Positions 46,301-53,006 of a DNA stretch of 64,000 nucleotides are shown one piece after another. This DNA is from Longispora albida DSM 44784 (GTDB lineage Bacteria; Actinomycetota; Actinomycetes; Mycobacteriales; Micromonosporaceae): assembly GCF_000379825.1 (NCBI RefSeq), contig NZ_KB903819.1, forward strand, positions 1-64,000, given 5' to 3'. Positions within the stretch are counted from its first letter, which is position 1. Each line of letters begins with the position of its first letter. A model generated the notes under the pieces. The model had not been told where the DNA came from, ran no database searches, and worked only from the letters and a program-made list of their open reading frames with translations. A program made the position numbers and the translations under genes.

Positions 46301-46445
46301 GCCGGATCAGGTCGGTGCGCACCTCGCCGCGCAGCCGCCACGCGAGCAGGATGTTGTACGTGGTCTCGCCGGGCGCGAGCTGGTCGAGGAACCAGAGCTG
46401 TTCCTGGCCGAAGGACAGCGGCACCCGCTCGTTCGTCATGGTCAT
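43296..46445 (-). CDS. single-module nonribosomal peptide synthetase (C-A-T)
   Basis: The 1049-residue protein has a condensation domain with intact HHIATDG (141-147), an adenylation domain and a carrier domain with GGNS (Ser1003 as the phosphopantetheine site). A-domain motifs are YTSGSTGTPKG, LYGPTEAAIA, VDNQVKLRGLRIELGE and NRKALP. Hand alignment to GrsA gives an approximate specificity code D-M-G-G-V-G-L-I-A-K. Asp235 and Lys517 are kept, so an alpha-amino acid is activated, but the code matches nothing I know. It starts four bases after the PLP-enzyme stop and has no fused TE. One C-A-T module implies a dimer or dipeptide, or an external acyl donor. Confidence 0.93.
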   Translation of the reverse strand: MTMTNERVPLSFGQEQLWFLDQLAPGETTYNILLAWRLRGEVRTDLIRRALTVVVGRHESLRVTIHAADGTPYQVIAPAPSSVDLPQVDLSALGPDEQEKAVQAAISEQTYQPFDLEQGPLYRFTLFKLSEEDYVLCQGYHHIATDGWSSAVMNNELSAAYRALLGGEDPEPAGQAMGYTEFVRWQRDRLQGEALEEELAFWQEKLAGLPVLEIPADRPRPQTAANQNGATAIRIYPEALLAKARTLAEEHGASLFMVLSAAFSVVLARYSGQDDFPLGVPMLGRVEPELEDVVGLFTNMVVMRCDLSGDPEFTELLDRTADASLELYEHQEVPFHQVVDRVQTTRDPSRNPLFQIAVQVLGGGTSGDNIFLPGVDPEYLLLPSVRSRFDMSLNFIETRDTLKASVEYSSDLYDAWRVEAMLGHIETVLEAVTANSALKVSEIPLLTAGERAELLAAGTGEVVPFSQDPLHVRLAGQAAETPDAVAIVCKGAELTYAEFDRRAGQLARYLRARGLKNGEVVAVVIDRDLDAYVTMLGILKAGGAYAMLDPKHPASRLDLMIRDTGASLLVTRTGFVDVLPESSGWSAVLLDTEQEAIEAEGGELAEWATNESLAYILYTSGSTGTPKGVMIEHRAVAFFAEAYVRSFGLTSADRMLQLPALTFDMSQGEMWTAWAAGATVIAVAPEEALSPESLATLIREQRCTYAGLPPAIQSVIDADSYPDLRYVMGGAEVLPPELVNKWNLDGRKYLNLYGPTEAAIACTEYLVDHKVWETSPPIGRPHVNRVVYVVDQHRNLVPKGVPGELLIGGEPGGLARGYLNLPEATAEKFVADPFADGRLVYRSGDLVRWNADAQIEFVGRVDNQVKLRGLRIELGEIEAALAAHEDVDRAVVLLRPDRNGENRLVGYATGENLGVDGLRAHLAGLLPDYMVPTAWVLLDEFPLSGGWKINRKALPDPVEDGGGAEFVEPRTETEATVAGIFGEVLSLERVSAEDNFFGVGGNSLQAMRVVSRINKTFKIKINIRLLYGNATVAAISVAIDERVKEKANG

Positions 46446-46448
46446 CGC

Positions 46449-47558
46449 CTATACCCCTGTCGTCGTCTTGGCGGCCTGGCGCGGGATCCGGGCACCCGTG
46501 CCCCCGTGCAGTACCGTGTCGATCCGGGCCAGCCCCTCCGCGAGGACGGCCGGCGGGCGGGCGAAGCTGAGCCGGAAGCCGCCGGAGCCGCCGAGGGTCT
46601 CCCCCGGTACCAGCAGGACGCCGGTCTCCAGCACCCTGCGGCAGAAGTCGAGTGAGGTCTCGCCGGTGAGCAGGTGCACCCAGGCGAACGGCGTGCCCTC
46701 CGGCTCGACGAGGCCCAGCCGGGCGCCGTGCCCGTCCACCCAGTCGCCGAGCAGGCCGCGCCCGCCGGAGATCAGGTCCTGGTACCGCCGCACGTACCCC
46801 GAGCGCCGGGCCAGGATGTCCGAGGCGAGTTCCTCCGAGAGCACCGAGTTCGCGATCGTCGTGAGGTGCTTGCGCTCGGCGCAGGCCGCCATCAGCTCTG
46901 GCGGGCCGTACATCCAGCCGAGGCGCAGGCCAGCGTAGCCGTACACCTTGGACAGCCCGGAGACCGAGATCGCCCGGTCCGAGCGGGCGGCCAGCGAGCC
47001 CGACAGGTCCGTCTCGTACTCCTCGTCGAGCACCAGGTACGCGTCGAGGCGGGTCACGAGCTCCAGCAGCTCCGCGAGCGTCTGCTCCGGGATGCGGCGG
47101 CCGGTCGGGTTGCACGGCGTGTTGAGCACGATCAGCCGGTGGCCGATCCCGGCGGCGGCCCGGACGGCGTCCACGTCGATCGAGAAGTCGCCGTCGAGGT
47201 CGAGCACGTCCACCGCGCAGCCGAGCAGGTCGGGCACCAGCCACGACTGCTGCCAGCCGGGCCGGAACGTCATGACACGGTCGCCGGGGCGGAGGAGGAC
47301 GTTGTAGAGCAGGTACAGGGCCTCCTGCGCGCCGTGCGCGACGACCACGTTGCCGGCCGGGCCGCCGTACAGCTCGCCGATCTGCGCGCGCAGCCCGGGG
47401 CCGCCCCGGTCGTAGCCGTAGCCGAGTTCCATGTCGGCGGGGACGGACAGCTCGGCCAGCGTGCCGCACCGGGCGTAGCTGTCGCCCAGGTCGATGTCGA
47501 ACCGGCCGGCCGAGTCCTCGAAGAACCACTGCCGCATCGGGTAACCGATTTCCTTCAC
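46449..47558 (-). CDS. fold-type I PLP enzyme, capreomycidine-synthase (VioD)-like
   Basis: The 369-residue protein has HGAQEALYLLYNVLLRPGD, NTPCNPTG (Asn150), LVLDEEYET (Asp178) and SGLSKVYGYAGLRLGW with the PLP lysine Lys204. The C-terminal GVLLVPGETLGG also fits. The closest remembered relatives are VioD and streptothricin enzymes, which cyclise beta-hydroxyarginine by a beta-replacement, and aminotransferases of enduracididine pathways. GTG 47558 overlaps the DapF-like stop and follows GGAGG. With the hydroxylase upstream it could cyclise or transaminate a hydroxylated amino acid. Confidence 0.85.
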   Translation of the reverse strand: MKEIGYPMRQWFFEDSAGRFDIDLGDSYARCGTLAELSVPADMELGYGYDRGGPGLRAQIGELYGGPAGNVVVAHGAQEALYLLYNVLLRPGDRVMTFRPGWQQSWLVPDLLGCAVDVLDLDGDFSIDVDAVRAAAGIGHRLIVLNTPCNPTGRRIPEQTLAELLELVTRLDAYLVLDEEYETDLSGSLAARSDRAISVSGLSKVYGYAGLRLGWMYGPPELMAACAERKHLTTIANSVLSEELASDILARRSGYVRRYQDLISGGRGLLGDWVDGHGARLGLVEPEGTPFAWVHLLTGETSLDFCRRVLETGVLLVPGETLGGSGGFRLSFARPPAVLAEGLARIDTVLHGGTGARIPRQAAKTTTGV

Positions 47559-48415
47559 GATCCACCTCCGAGTGCCGAGCGCAGGGCTGGGGCGAGCTGG
47601 CCGGTGCACACCAGCGCCGTGACGCCGGTCATGCTGACCGCGCCGTCGGCCGCGATGCTGATCTCCAGCTCGCCGCCAGGCATCCGGACGGTCACCGTGT
47701 CCTCGATGAAACCGAGCGAGCGGGCGGCGGCGGCCGTGGCGCACGCGCACGCGCCGGAGGCCGGGGTGTAGCCGGCCCCGCGCTCGTAGACGAACAGGTC
47801 GATCGTGTGCCGGTCGGCGACCCGGGCGAAGGACACGTTGACCCGGGACGGGAACCGCTCGTGCCCGGCGATCAGCGGGCCAGCCTCGCGGGCGAGCGCC
47901 TCGGATGCCTCGTCGAGCAGGACCACCGCGTGCGGGTTGCCGTTGTGCAGCGCGGTCACCGTGTACTCGCTGCGGCCGGCCTTCAGCGGGAAGGCCAGGG
48001 CCTGGGTCACGCCGAGCACGCCGATGACGGCCGGGTCGTAGGACGGCACGCCCATGCCGATCCGGATCAGGCCACGCTCGCGGTCGAGGATGTCCACCGC
48101 GGACTCCCCGGCGACCGTGCGCAGGACGTAGTGGTCGCGGGGCTCGTAGTGCTCCGCGAGGTACAACGCGAACAGCCGCAGCCCGTTGGCGCTGCGCTCG
48201 CACTCGGTGCCGTCGGCGTTGAAGATCTGCACCGCGACCGGCTCGCCGGCCGTGACGCCGCCCAGCGGGCCGAACATCACGCCGTCGGCGCCGACGCCGA
48301 ACCGCCGGTCACACAGCGCCCGCGCGGCCTCAGCCGTGCGCGGGACGGCGGCGCTGGCCGGGTCGATCAGGAGATAGTCGTTGCCCAGGGCCTGGTACTT
48401 GGCGAACTCTGCCAT
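47555..48415 (-). CDS. diaminopimelate-epimerase fold protein with both catalytic Cys replaced by Ser
   Basis: The 286-residue protein keeps the DapF scaffold: KYQALGNDYLLID, RFGVGADG, IFNADGT, HNGNPHAVV, RVNVSFARV and YERGAGYT. The two proton-shuttling cysteines are missing. QCGNG of E. coli DapF is RSANG here (Ser75), and TQACGSG is TPASGAC (Ser220). The Glu after ERGxG is Tyr. It therefore should not be the housekeeping DapF and may isomerise, cyclise or bind another amino acid. GGAGGTGAG precedes ATG 48415. A 14-bp hairpin lies just upstream. Confidence 0.85.
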   Translation of the reverse strand: MAEFAKYQALGNDYLLIDPASAAVPRTAEAARALCDRRFGVGADGVMFGPLGGVTAGEPVAVQIFNADGTECERSANGLRLFALYLAEHYEPRDHYVLRTVAGESAVDILDRERGLIRIGMGVPSYDPAVIGVLGVTQALAFPLKAGRSEYTVTALHNGNPHAVVLLDEASEALAREAGPLIAGHERFPSRVNVSFARVADRHTIDLFVYERGAGYTPASGACACATAAAARSLGFIEDTVTVRMPGGELEISIAADGAVSMTGVTALVCTGQLAPALRSALGGGS

Positions 48416-48438
48416 GTCCTCTCACCTCCCCACTCGTG

Positions 48439-48473
48439 GCAGTGGCCGGCCCCGGGACCGGGCCGGCCACTGC
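48439..48473. terminator. perfect 14-bp hairpin between 2OG oxygenase and DapF-like genes
   Basis: Arms 48439-48452 and 48460-48473 are perfectly complementary with a seven-base loop, in the 65-base gap. It may attenuate transcription, or set different transcript levels within the operon. Confidence 0.6.
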
Positions 48474-48480
48474 TGGTCAG

Positions 48481-49188
48481 CTACATCGCGGACTGTTCGC
48501 CAGCTGTCGCCAGTGCCGCGGCGTCGTGGTCGTCGCCGTACCACTTCTCCTTCCACCGGGAGAAGGCGACGATGAGGATGTCGCGGTTACCGGGCTGGCC
48601 GTCCAGCGGCAGCACGTCCGTGACGTCGTGGGCGATGGCCCGGTCGTCGAGCAGGACGGCCTGGCCGGGCAGGAGCGTGCCGTTCCAGAACGGCTCCGTC
48701 GCGTCCTTGCTCTCCCACAGCCGGGTCTCGCCGCCGGTCACGCTGTTGCGGGCCAGGATCGCGATCATCACGAGCTCGTGCCCGTCGTGGTGCACGCCCT
48801 CCGGCGTGAGCTGGCCGGGCTTCTCCGGGGTGGCCTTGGTCCGGTTCTGGTGGACGTTGATCTGCCAGTCCTCGGACTCGTCCAGCCCGAAGCCCGCGAT
48901 ACCGGCCCGGATGATCGGCCTGAAGTCCGCCTCCAGCGGGTCGTACTTGCGCTTGATGCCCCCGGCCACCTTGTTGAAGTGCGTGAAGGTGGTGTAGTCG
49001 CGGTGCTCCAGCAGCTCGAAGCCCCAGCCGGTGTCGGCGTCGTGGTGCAGCCGGTACTGGGAGAACCGCTTGTACCGGGTCAGGTTGCCCATGTACGGGT
49101 CCAGCGCGCAGTTGTCGTAGCTGGCCAGGACCTCTGGCGCGATCTCCGGCAGATCGATGATGGCGAAGTGCTGTTCGTTCAGCGGCAT
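48481..49188 (-). CDS. 2-oxoglutarate/Fe(II) amino-acid dioxygenase (IDO-like)
   Basis: The 235-residue protein has the iron triad H-x-D in GVHHDG (His133, Asp135) with His187 in AIAHDV. The 2OG-binding Arg203 is in NRDILIVAF. The fold matches the 2OG-Fe dioxygenase family that includes L-isoleucine 4-hydroxylase, which hydroxylates free amino acids. Perfect AAGGAGAT lies about five bases before ATG 49188. It probably makes the hydroxy-amino acid used by the PLP enzyme or NRPS. Confidence 0.85.
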   Translation of the reverse strand: MPLNEQHFAIIDLPEIAPEVLASYDNCALDPYMGNLTRYKRFSQYRLHHDADTGWGFELLEHRDYTTFTHFNKVAGGIKRKYDPLEADFRPIIRAGIAGFGLDESEDWQINVHQNRTKATPEKPGQLTPEGVHHDGHELVMIAILARNSVTGGETRLWESKDATEPFWNGTLLPGQAVLLDDRAIAHDVTDVLPLDGQPGNRDILIVAFSRWKEKWYGDDHDAAALATAGEQSAM

Positions 49189-49210
49189 GGCGATCTCCTT
49201 TCCCTGGTAG

Positions 49211-50254
49211 TCAGCTGGCCGCGGCGGCCAGTGGCGTGTTGGCCAGGCGCTCGTCGAGGTGGCGGGCCGAGGAGTTCAGCCGCCACAGGGTGCCCCGGGC
49301 GATACCCCGGCGCATGTGGTCGTTGGTCGCCGCCGGCACCACGACGTTGTGGAACCATCCGGCGGCGTGCAGCGAGTCGATCTGGACGTGGAGCCGGTGG
49401 TACGTGATGCCGACGTCGGGCAGGCCGAGCCGCTCCCAGGCACGGATCACGTTGGTGAACCGGTCGGGCACCAGCCACTCGGTCATCCCGAGGAAGCCGA
49501 CCGCCTCCGGGTACAGGTGCCGGTAGCGGCAGACCAGCAGCGCGAGGTTCCCGGCCAGCAGGTCGCTGGCGGTCATCGCGGCTTCCATCTCGTCCTCGGA
49601 GATCTCGAAGACCTCGTAGATCTTGTTGAAGAGGTAGGTGTGCACCTCTTCGGGCTTGCCGTTGCCCATCTCGTCCCAGAAGTTCTGGGCGATCTCCATC
49701 TTCGCCGCCCCGTCCGTGCCGACCTGCATCATCGCGAGCAGGTCGTCGAACCGGCCGTCGACCAGGGACTCCTGGATGACGTACGTCCGCAGGTCCTCGG
49801 CGCCGGCGTGGGCGCTGATGAAGTCCACGTAGTACGGGTGCTTGAACACCCGGTGGTCGCGGGCCATCGACTTGATCCAGGACAGGAACGCCTTGCCTTC
49901 CACCGGCGCGCCCTCCAGGGTGCCGGCCTCGATCCACCGGTCCTCGGCGGCGATGGTCGCCGACTCCAGCAGGCGGGTCACCTCATGGATGACGATCGAA
50001 CCCTCGGCGGTCGGGGCCTCCGGGATGCGCATCGCCATCGCGTAAATGCGGGAAAGGAGAAGCTGCTGCTGGTAGAAAGCCTCCTCGTCGCCGGCCAGCG
50101 CCTTTTCGTTCATGGCGCTGACCGCCGATGCGATTCCGGCTCTGCCGTGGCCGTGCAAACGATCGACCTCGTCGGCGGGAAGACTCAGCCAGCCCGATAT
50201 TTCGTTGACCAATGAAGCAAGGTCACTGGGCAGGTGGTGAACAGAAACAGACAC
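49211..50254 (-). CDS. heme-oxygenase-like diiron oxidase (iron-containing redox enzyme family)
   Basis: The 347-residue all-helical protein has putative diiron ligands Glu162 (VIQESL), Glu195 and His205 (NFWDEMGNGKPEEVH), and a His/Asp/His cluster around 286-296 (YHRLHVQIDSLH). Family members N-oxygenate amines or cleave and desaturate amino or fatty acids with O2. GTG 50254 follows GGGGG. It is the first enzyme of the minus-strand cluster and precedes the 2OG oxygenase by 22 bases. The reaction is unknown. Confidence 0.82.
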   Translation of the reverse strand: MSVSVHHLPSDLASLVNEISGWLSLPADEVDRLHGHGRAGIASAVSAMNEKALAGDEEAFYQQQLLLSRIYAMAMRIPEAPTAEGSIVIHEVTRLLESATIAAEDRWIEAGTLEGAPVEGKAFLSWIKSMARDHRVFKHPYYVDFISAHAGAEDLRTYVIQESLVDGRFDDLLAMMQVGTDGAAKMEIAQNFWDEMGNGKPEEVHTYLFNKIYEVFEISEDEMEAAMTASDLLAGNLALLVCRYRHLYPEAVGFLGMTEWLVPDRFTNVIRAWERLGLPDVGITYHRLHVQIDSLHAAGWFHNVVVPAATNDHMRRGIARGTLWRLNSSARHLDERLANTPLAAAAS

Positions 50255-50463
50255 AGTTGTACCCCCGGTGCTCGTCGAATGAATGGCGTGATCAATACGG
50301 CGACCACAGGCCGGATCAGCAAAACGTCCGGACCTGGCTGGCGCGGCTGGGCCGTGTCGCGTCAGGCGGCGGCGGAGTCCCCTTCTGTTACCGGATCATC
50401 GGAAAGCTGCCGGTTGGAGGGGCGGTAAGTCTTCAGCGGACAGTCACCTGCCCGACACTCGGA

Positions 50464-50634
50464 TCACGGAGTAACAGTCACCGGAATAGGGCCGTAGGGA
50501 GCGGTTTCCTTGCCCCAGCCCGTGTCGGCGAGCGGGGCGTGGCTGCCGCCGCCGGGTGCGGTGGCGGCAATCGTGCCAGCCAGGGTCACCCCGAGCACCA
50601 GCATGGTCAGCACAGCAGCAAAACGCTTGCTCAT
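50464..50634 (-). CDS. small secreted peptide 1 (56 aa)
   Basis: The frame is MSKRFAAVLTMLVLGVTLAG followed by a Gly/Ser/His turn and the tail LADTGWGKETAPYGPIPVTV-TP. The basic start plus 15-residue hydrophobic core is a Sec signal, with cleavage probably near residues 25-30, leaving a Pro/Thr-rich peptide of about 28 residues. Codon use is genome-like. A weak AGG lies seven bases upstream. It lies 209 bases before the diiron oxidase gene on the same strand, so it may head the operon. It resembles peptide 2 at the N-terminus. Function is unknown. Confidence 0.55.
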   Translation of the reverse strand: MSKRFAAVLTMLVLGVTLAGTIAATAPGGGSHAPLADTGWGKETAPYGPIPVTVTP

Positions 50635-50737
50635 CTTTGGCCTGTCTTCCCTTTTACGTCAATGGCGGATCTTTTCTTGTCCGCGCCGTCGTCGTCTGCA
50701 AATACCTTGCCCCGCAAGGGATCCGGGATCCAGTTCT

Positions 50738-50785
50738 TTGACCGGTCAGGAAAGTGCATGGCAGCAACGGGAGGGGAGACAAACC
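50738..50785 (+). repeat. degenerate copy 2 of the LuxR-gene leader
   Basis: It is 39/48 identical to 23833-23880, and weaker similarity (CAGCCGGTC) continues to about 50810. The start codon position reads CGG and no open LuxR frame follows, so it looks like the 5' remnant of a lost regulator paralogue. Confidence 0.6.
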
Positions 50786-50898
50786 GGGCGGTTCCCATAC
50801 CAGCCGGTCGGCACTGTCGTTGATCGCACTCGATATCCCGCTTGCGATCCACAGTGGACTCGCGGCCGTTACAGAACCCCGCCAGCCTATGATGAGAC

Positions 50899-52251
50899 GT
50901 GCATCTCACGCAGTCCTATCTGGACACTCTGACGGCCCGCGGGCTCGACGCCGCGGCACTGCTGCCGGCTGACCGGATCCCGCCGATCCTGAGGGCCTTC
51001 TACCGCGAGCGCATGCTCGCCCGGCCCGTGTTCCTGAACCGCGCGGAGGTCAGCCAGCTGACAGCCGATCTCGCCGCCCTGCACGGCGCGCTGGCCGGGC
51101 TGCCGGAGGCTGTGGCAGGCGGGAGCATCGCCCGGCTCGCCCGGATGGCTGGCCTGACAGCACAGCAGGCGGAGTTCGCGGAGCGCAGCCAGGCCGGGCT
51201 GCCGCTGACCCGGTTCACCCGCGCGGACCTGTACGCGGACACCGGGGGCTTCAAACTGCTGGAGTACAACGTCGGCAGCACGATCGGGCTCATCGAGGCC
51301 AGCCTGCTCAACGACGCGCTGCTGCGGCACCCGGCGCTGGCGGAGTTCGCGGCGGAACGCGGGCTCGGGTACGTGGACATGATCGGCGAGAGCCTGGCGA
51401 CGATGCGGCTGGAGTGCGGGCTGCCCGCCGGTTCCCGGCCGGTCGTGGCGCTGTGCGACTGGCCGGGTGAGTACCCGGCCAACGAGCCCGCCCTGCGGCT
51501 GTGCGGCGACCTGCACCGCGAGCGGTACGACGTCGACACCGTGGCCACGCACCTCGGCCGGCTGGAGTACCGGGGTGGCCGGGTCTGGGCCGAGGGCCGC
51601 CCCGTCGACGTCGTGTACCGGATCTTCATGCTCCAGCACGCCGTGCACCCCGAGGCCCGCGAGCTGATCGAGCCGCTGCTGGCCGCCGTGGAGCGGGGCG
51701 AGGTACGGATGTTCACGCCGATGGGCTGCCAGGTGTTCGGTTCCAAGGCCGCACTCGGGCTGCTGGCGGCGCAGGAGCACCCCCCGGCCACCCGGGAGAG
51801 CCTGGACCGGATCCTGCCGTGGACCCGGATCTGCCGGCCGGGCGAGGTCAGCATCGGCGGCGGCGAGACGGCGGAGCTGCTGGACTACGCGGTCGCGGCC
51901 CGCGAGGACCTCGTCCTCAAGCCGGCCCTGCTGCACGGCGGCCACGGCGTCGTACCCGGCTGGGAGACCACCCCGGAGGACTGGGCCAGCCGCGTGAAGG
52001 CCGGGGCCGACGGCACCTGGGTGCTCCAGCGCCGGGTACGCCCCCGGCCGGAGCTGATGCCCGCGCCCGGCGGGGGCATGGCGGACTACATCGTGAACTA
52101 CGGCACCTTCACCATGCCGTCCGCTCCGGACGGGTACGGCGGGACAGCCGTCCGGGTCGCCCCGGTGGCGTCCGGAGTGTCGGTCGTGGGCATCTTCGCC
52201 GACCCCTCGGTACTGCTCGGCTGCACCATGCACGAGGTATCCGCCCCGTAG
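50899..52251 (+). CDS. ATP-grasp ligase, glutathionylspermidine-synthase-like
   Basis: The 450-residue protein has RADLYADTGGFKLLEYNVGS (Mg/ATP region), DVVYRIFMLQHAV, MGCQVFGSKAALGLL, LKPALLHGGHGVVPGW and WVLQRRVRPRPE. These match circularly permuted ATP-grasp carboxylate-amine ligases. It would form an amide bond through an acyl phosphate. GTG 50899 has TATGAT five bases upstream, a leaderless start. It is divergent from the NRPS cluster and flanked on both sides by small secreted-peptide genes. It may ligate an amino acid to the product or modify a peptide. Confidence 0.78.
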   Translation: MHLTQSYLDTLTARGLDAAALLPADRIPPILRAFYRERMLARPVFLNRAEVSQLTADLAALHGALAGLPEAVAGGSIARLARMAGLTAQQAEFAERSQAGLPLTRFTRADLYADTGGFKLLEYNVGSTIGLIEASLLNDALLRHPALAEFAAERGLGYVDMIGESLATMRLECGLPAGSRPVVALCDWPGEYPANEPALRLCGDLHRERYDVDTVATHLGRLEYRGGRVWAEGRPVDVVYRIFMLQHAVHPEARELIEPLLAAVERGEVRMFTPMGCQVFGSKAALGLLAAQEHPPATRESLDRILPWTRICRPGEVSIGGGETAELLDYAVAAREDLVLKPALLHGGHGVVPGWETTPEDWASRVKAGADGTWVLQRRVRPRPELMPAPGGGMADYIVNYGTFTMPSAPDGYGGTAVRVAPVASGVSVVGIFADPSVLLGCTMHEVSAP

Positions 52252-52256
52252 CGCGG

Positions 52257-52290
52257 AAAGGCTGGCGGCACGATGCCGCCAGCCTTTTCT
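52257..52290. terminator. strong intrinsic terminator
   Basis: Perfect 14-base arms (52257-52270, 52274-52287) with a three-base loop and TCTT tail serve the ATP-grasp gene. The A-rich left side lets it also stop the minus-strand peptide gene. Confidence 0.88.
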
Positions 52291-52297
52291 TACGGCG

Positions 52298-52462
52298 TTA
52301 GCCGACGTGGTGCAGGTCGCCGTCCGTGCTGCCACCCGAGGCGGCCTTGATCAACCCGGCGTCATTTCCCGCGTTGGCTGAGGACGTGCCGGAGCCGTGG
52401 CCCGCGCCAGCGGCGAGCATTCCCATGGCGACCAGTGCGAAGACAGCGATGAACCGCCGCAT
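52298..52462 (-). CDS. small secreted peptide 2 (54 aa)
   Basis: The frame is MRRFIAVFALVAMGMLAAGA followed by a Gly/Ser/Asn-rich segment, then AGLIKAASGGSTDGDLHHVG. The basic start and hydrophobic core form a Sec signal. GAGGGGG lies six bases before ATG 52462, supporting translation. It shares the R-F-x-A-V start and signal layout with peptide 1 but not the tail. No Cys is present, so it is not a chaplin. Function is unknown; position suggests a link to the ATP-grasp gene. Confidence 0.6.
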   Translation of the reverse strand: MRRFIAVFALVAMGMLAAGAGHGSGTSSANAGNDAGLIKAASGGSTDGDLHHVG

Positions 52463-52501
52463 GTGTACCCCCTCGTGTATGGAGGGGCCAACATATCCCG
52501 G

Positions 52502-52954
52502 CTACGCGTCCGCGCGCTGCCCCGCGATCCGGGCGGCGTGGGCGGCGAGGCCGTCGGCGCACTGCTGGATGAACCGGCCCAGGAACCACCGGTAGAACCA
52601 GCCGGTACCCGGAATCTTCGCCGTGAACGACGAGCGCCACCGGATCAGCGTGCCGCCATCGTCCAGTGGGGACAGTTCGACAGCCGCCCGGTACCCGCGC
52701 AGGGGCAGGCCGGACAGCAGCGCGTACCCGAGGCGGACGCCGGGCACCAGCTCGACGATCTCCTCGCGGCTGGTGACCGGCCAGGTCCGGAAGGCACGGA
52801 TCGCCCCGATGCCCTCACGGGCGGACGCCCCGGGGCGTTCGAGCTCGAAGGAACCGATGCCGCTCCACTGTGGCCAGGTGGACCCGTCGGCCACGAGCGG
52901 GAAGACGACGTGCGGGCTGGCGGCCGACCGGGCCGTGGCGTCGATCCGGTGCAC
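52502..52954 (-). CDS. SRPBCC (polyketide cyclase/START-like) protein
   Basis: The 150-residue protein has the SRPBCC pattern: RSAASPHVVFPLVADGSTWP, GIGAIRAFRTWPV, TSREEIVELVPG and GGTLIRWRSSFTAKIPG, with a long C-terminal helix. It is a small-molecule-binding fold. GTG 52954 follows GGAG seven bases upstream. It is divergent from a TetR gene across two tandem palindromes and is the likely regulated target. The ligand is unknown. Confidence 0.82.
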   Translation of the reverse strand: MHRIDATARSAASPHVVFPLVADGSTWPQWSGIGSFELERPGASAREGIGAIRAFRTWPVTSREEIVELVPGVRLGYALLSGLPLRGYRAAVELSPLDDGGTLIRWRSSFTAKIPGTGWFYRWFLGRFIQQCADGLAAHAARIAGQRADA

Positions 52955-52974
52955 AGGACACTCCGATCCCTCGA

Positions 52975-53006
52975 TGTACCACTCGGTACATGTACCATAC
53001 GGTACA
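52975..53006. promoter_or_regulatory. tandem 16-bp palindromes (TetR operator)
   Basis: Two abutting copies of TGTACC-N4-GGTACA (52975-52990 and 52991-53006) fill the gap between SRPBCC and TetR. They cover the TetR -10 (TACCAT, 52993-52998) and reach the A of its ATG. This is a textbook operator for two TetR dimers. Confidence 0.78.

Noticed and set aside
43260-46655. 1131-codon plus-strand frame
   Set aside because: Antisense of the NRPS gene, which has all core motifs on the minus strand.
47555-48415. Annotation as housekeeping diaminopimelate epimerase
   Set aside because: Both catalytic cysteines are serine and the gene lies inside a biosynthetic operon.
50212-50823. 203-codon plus-strand frame upstream of the ATP-grasp gene
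   Set aside because: Composition and codon use are not coding-like, and it covers the antisense of the small peptide gene and the LuxR leader remnant.
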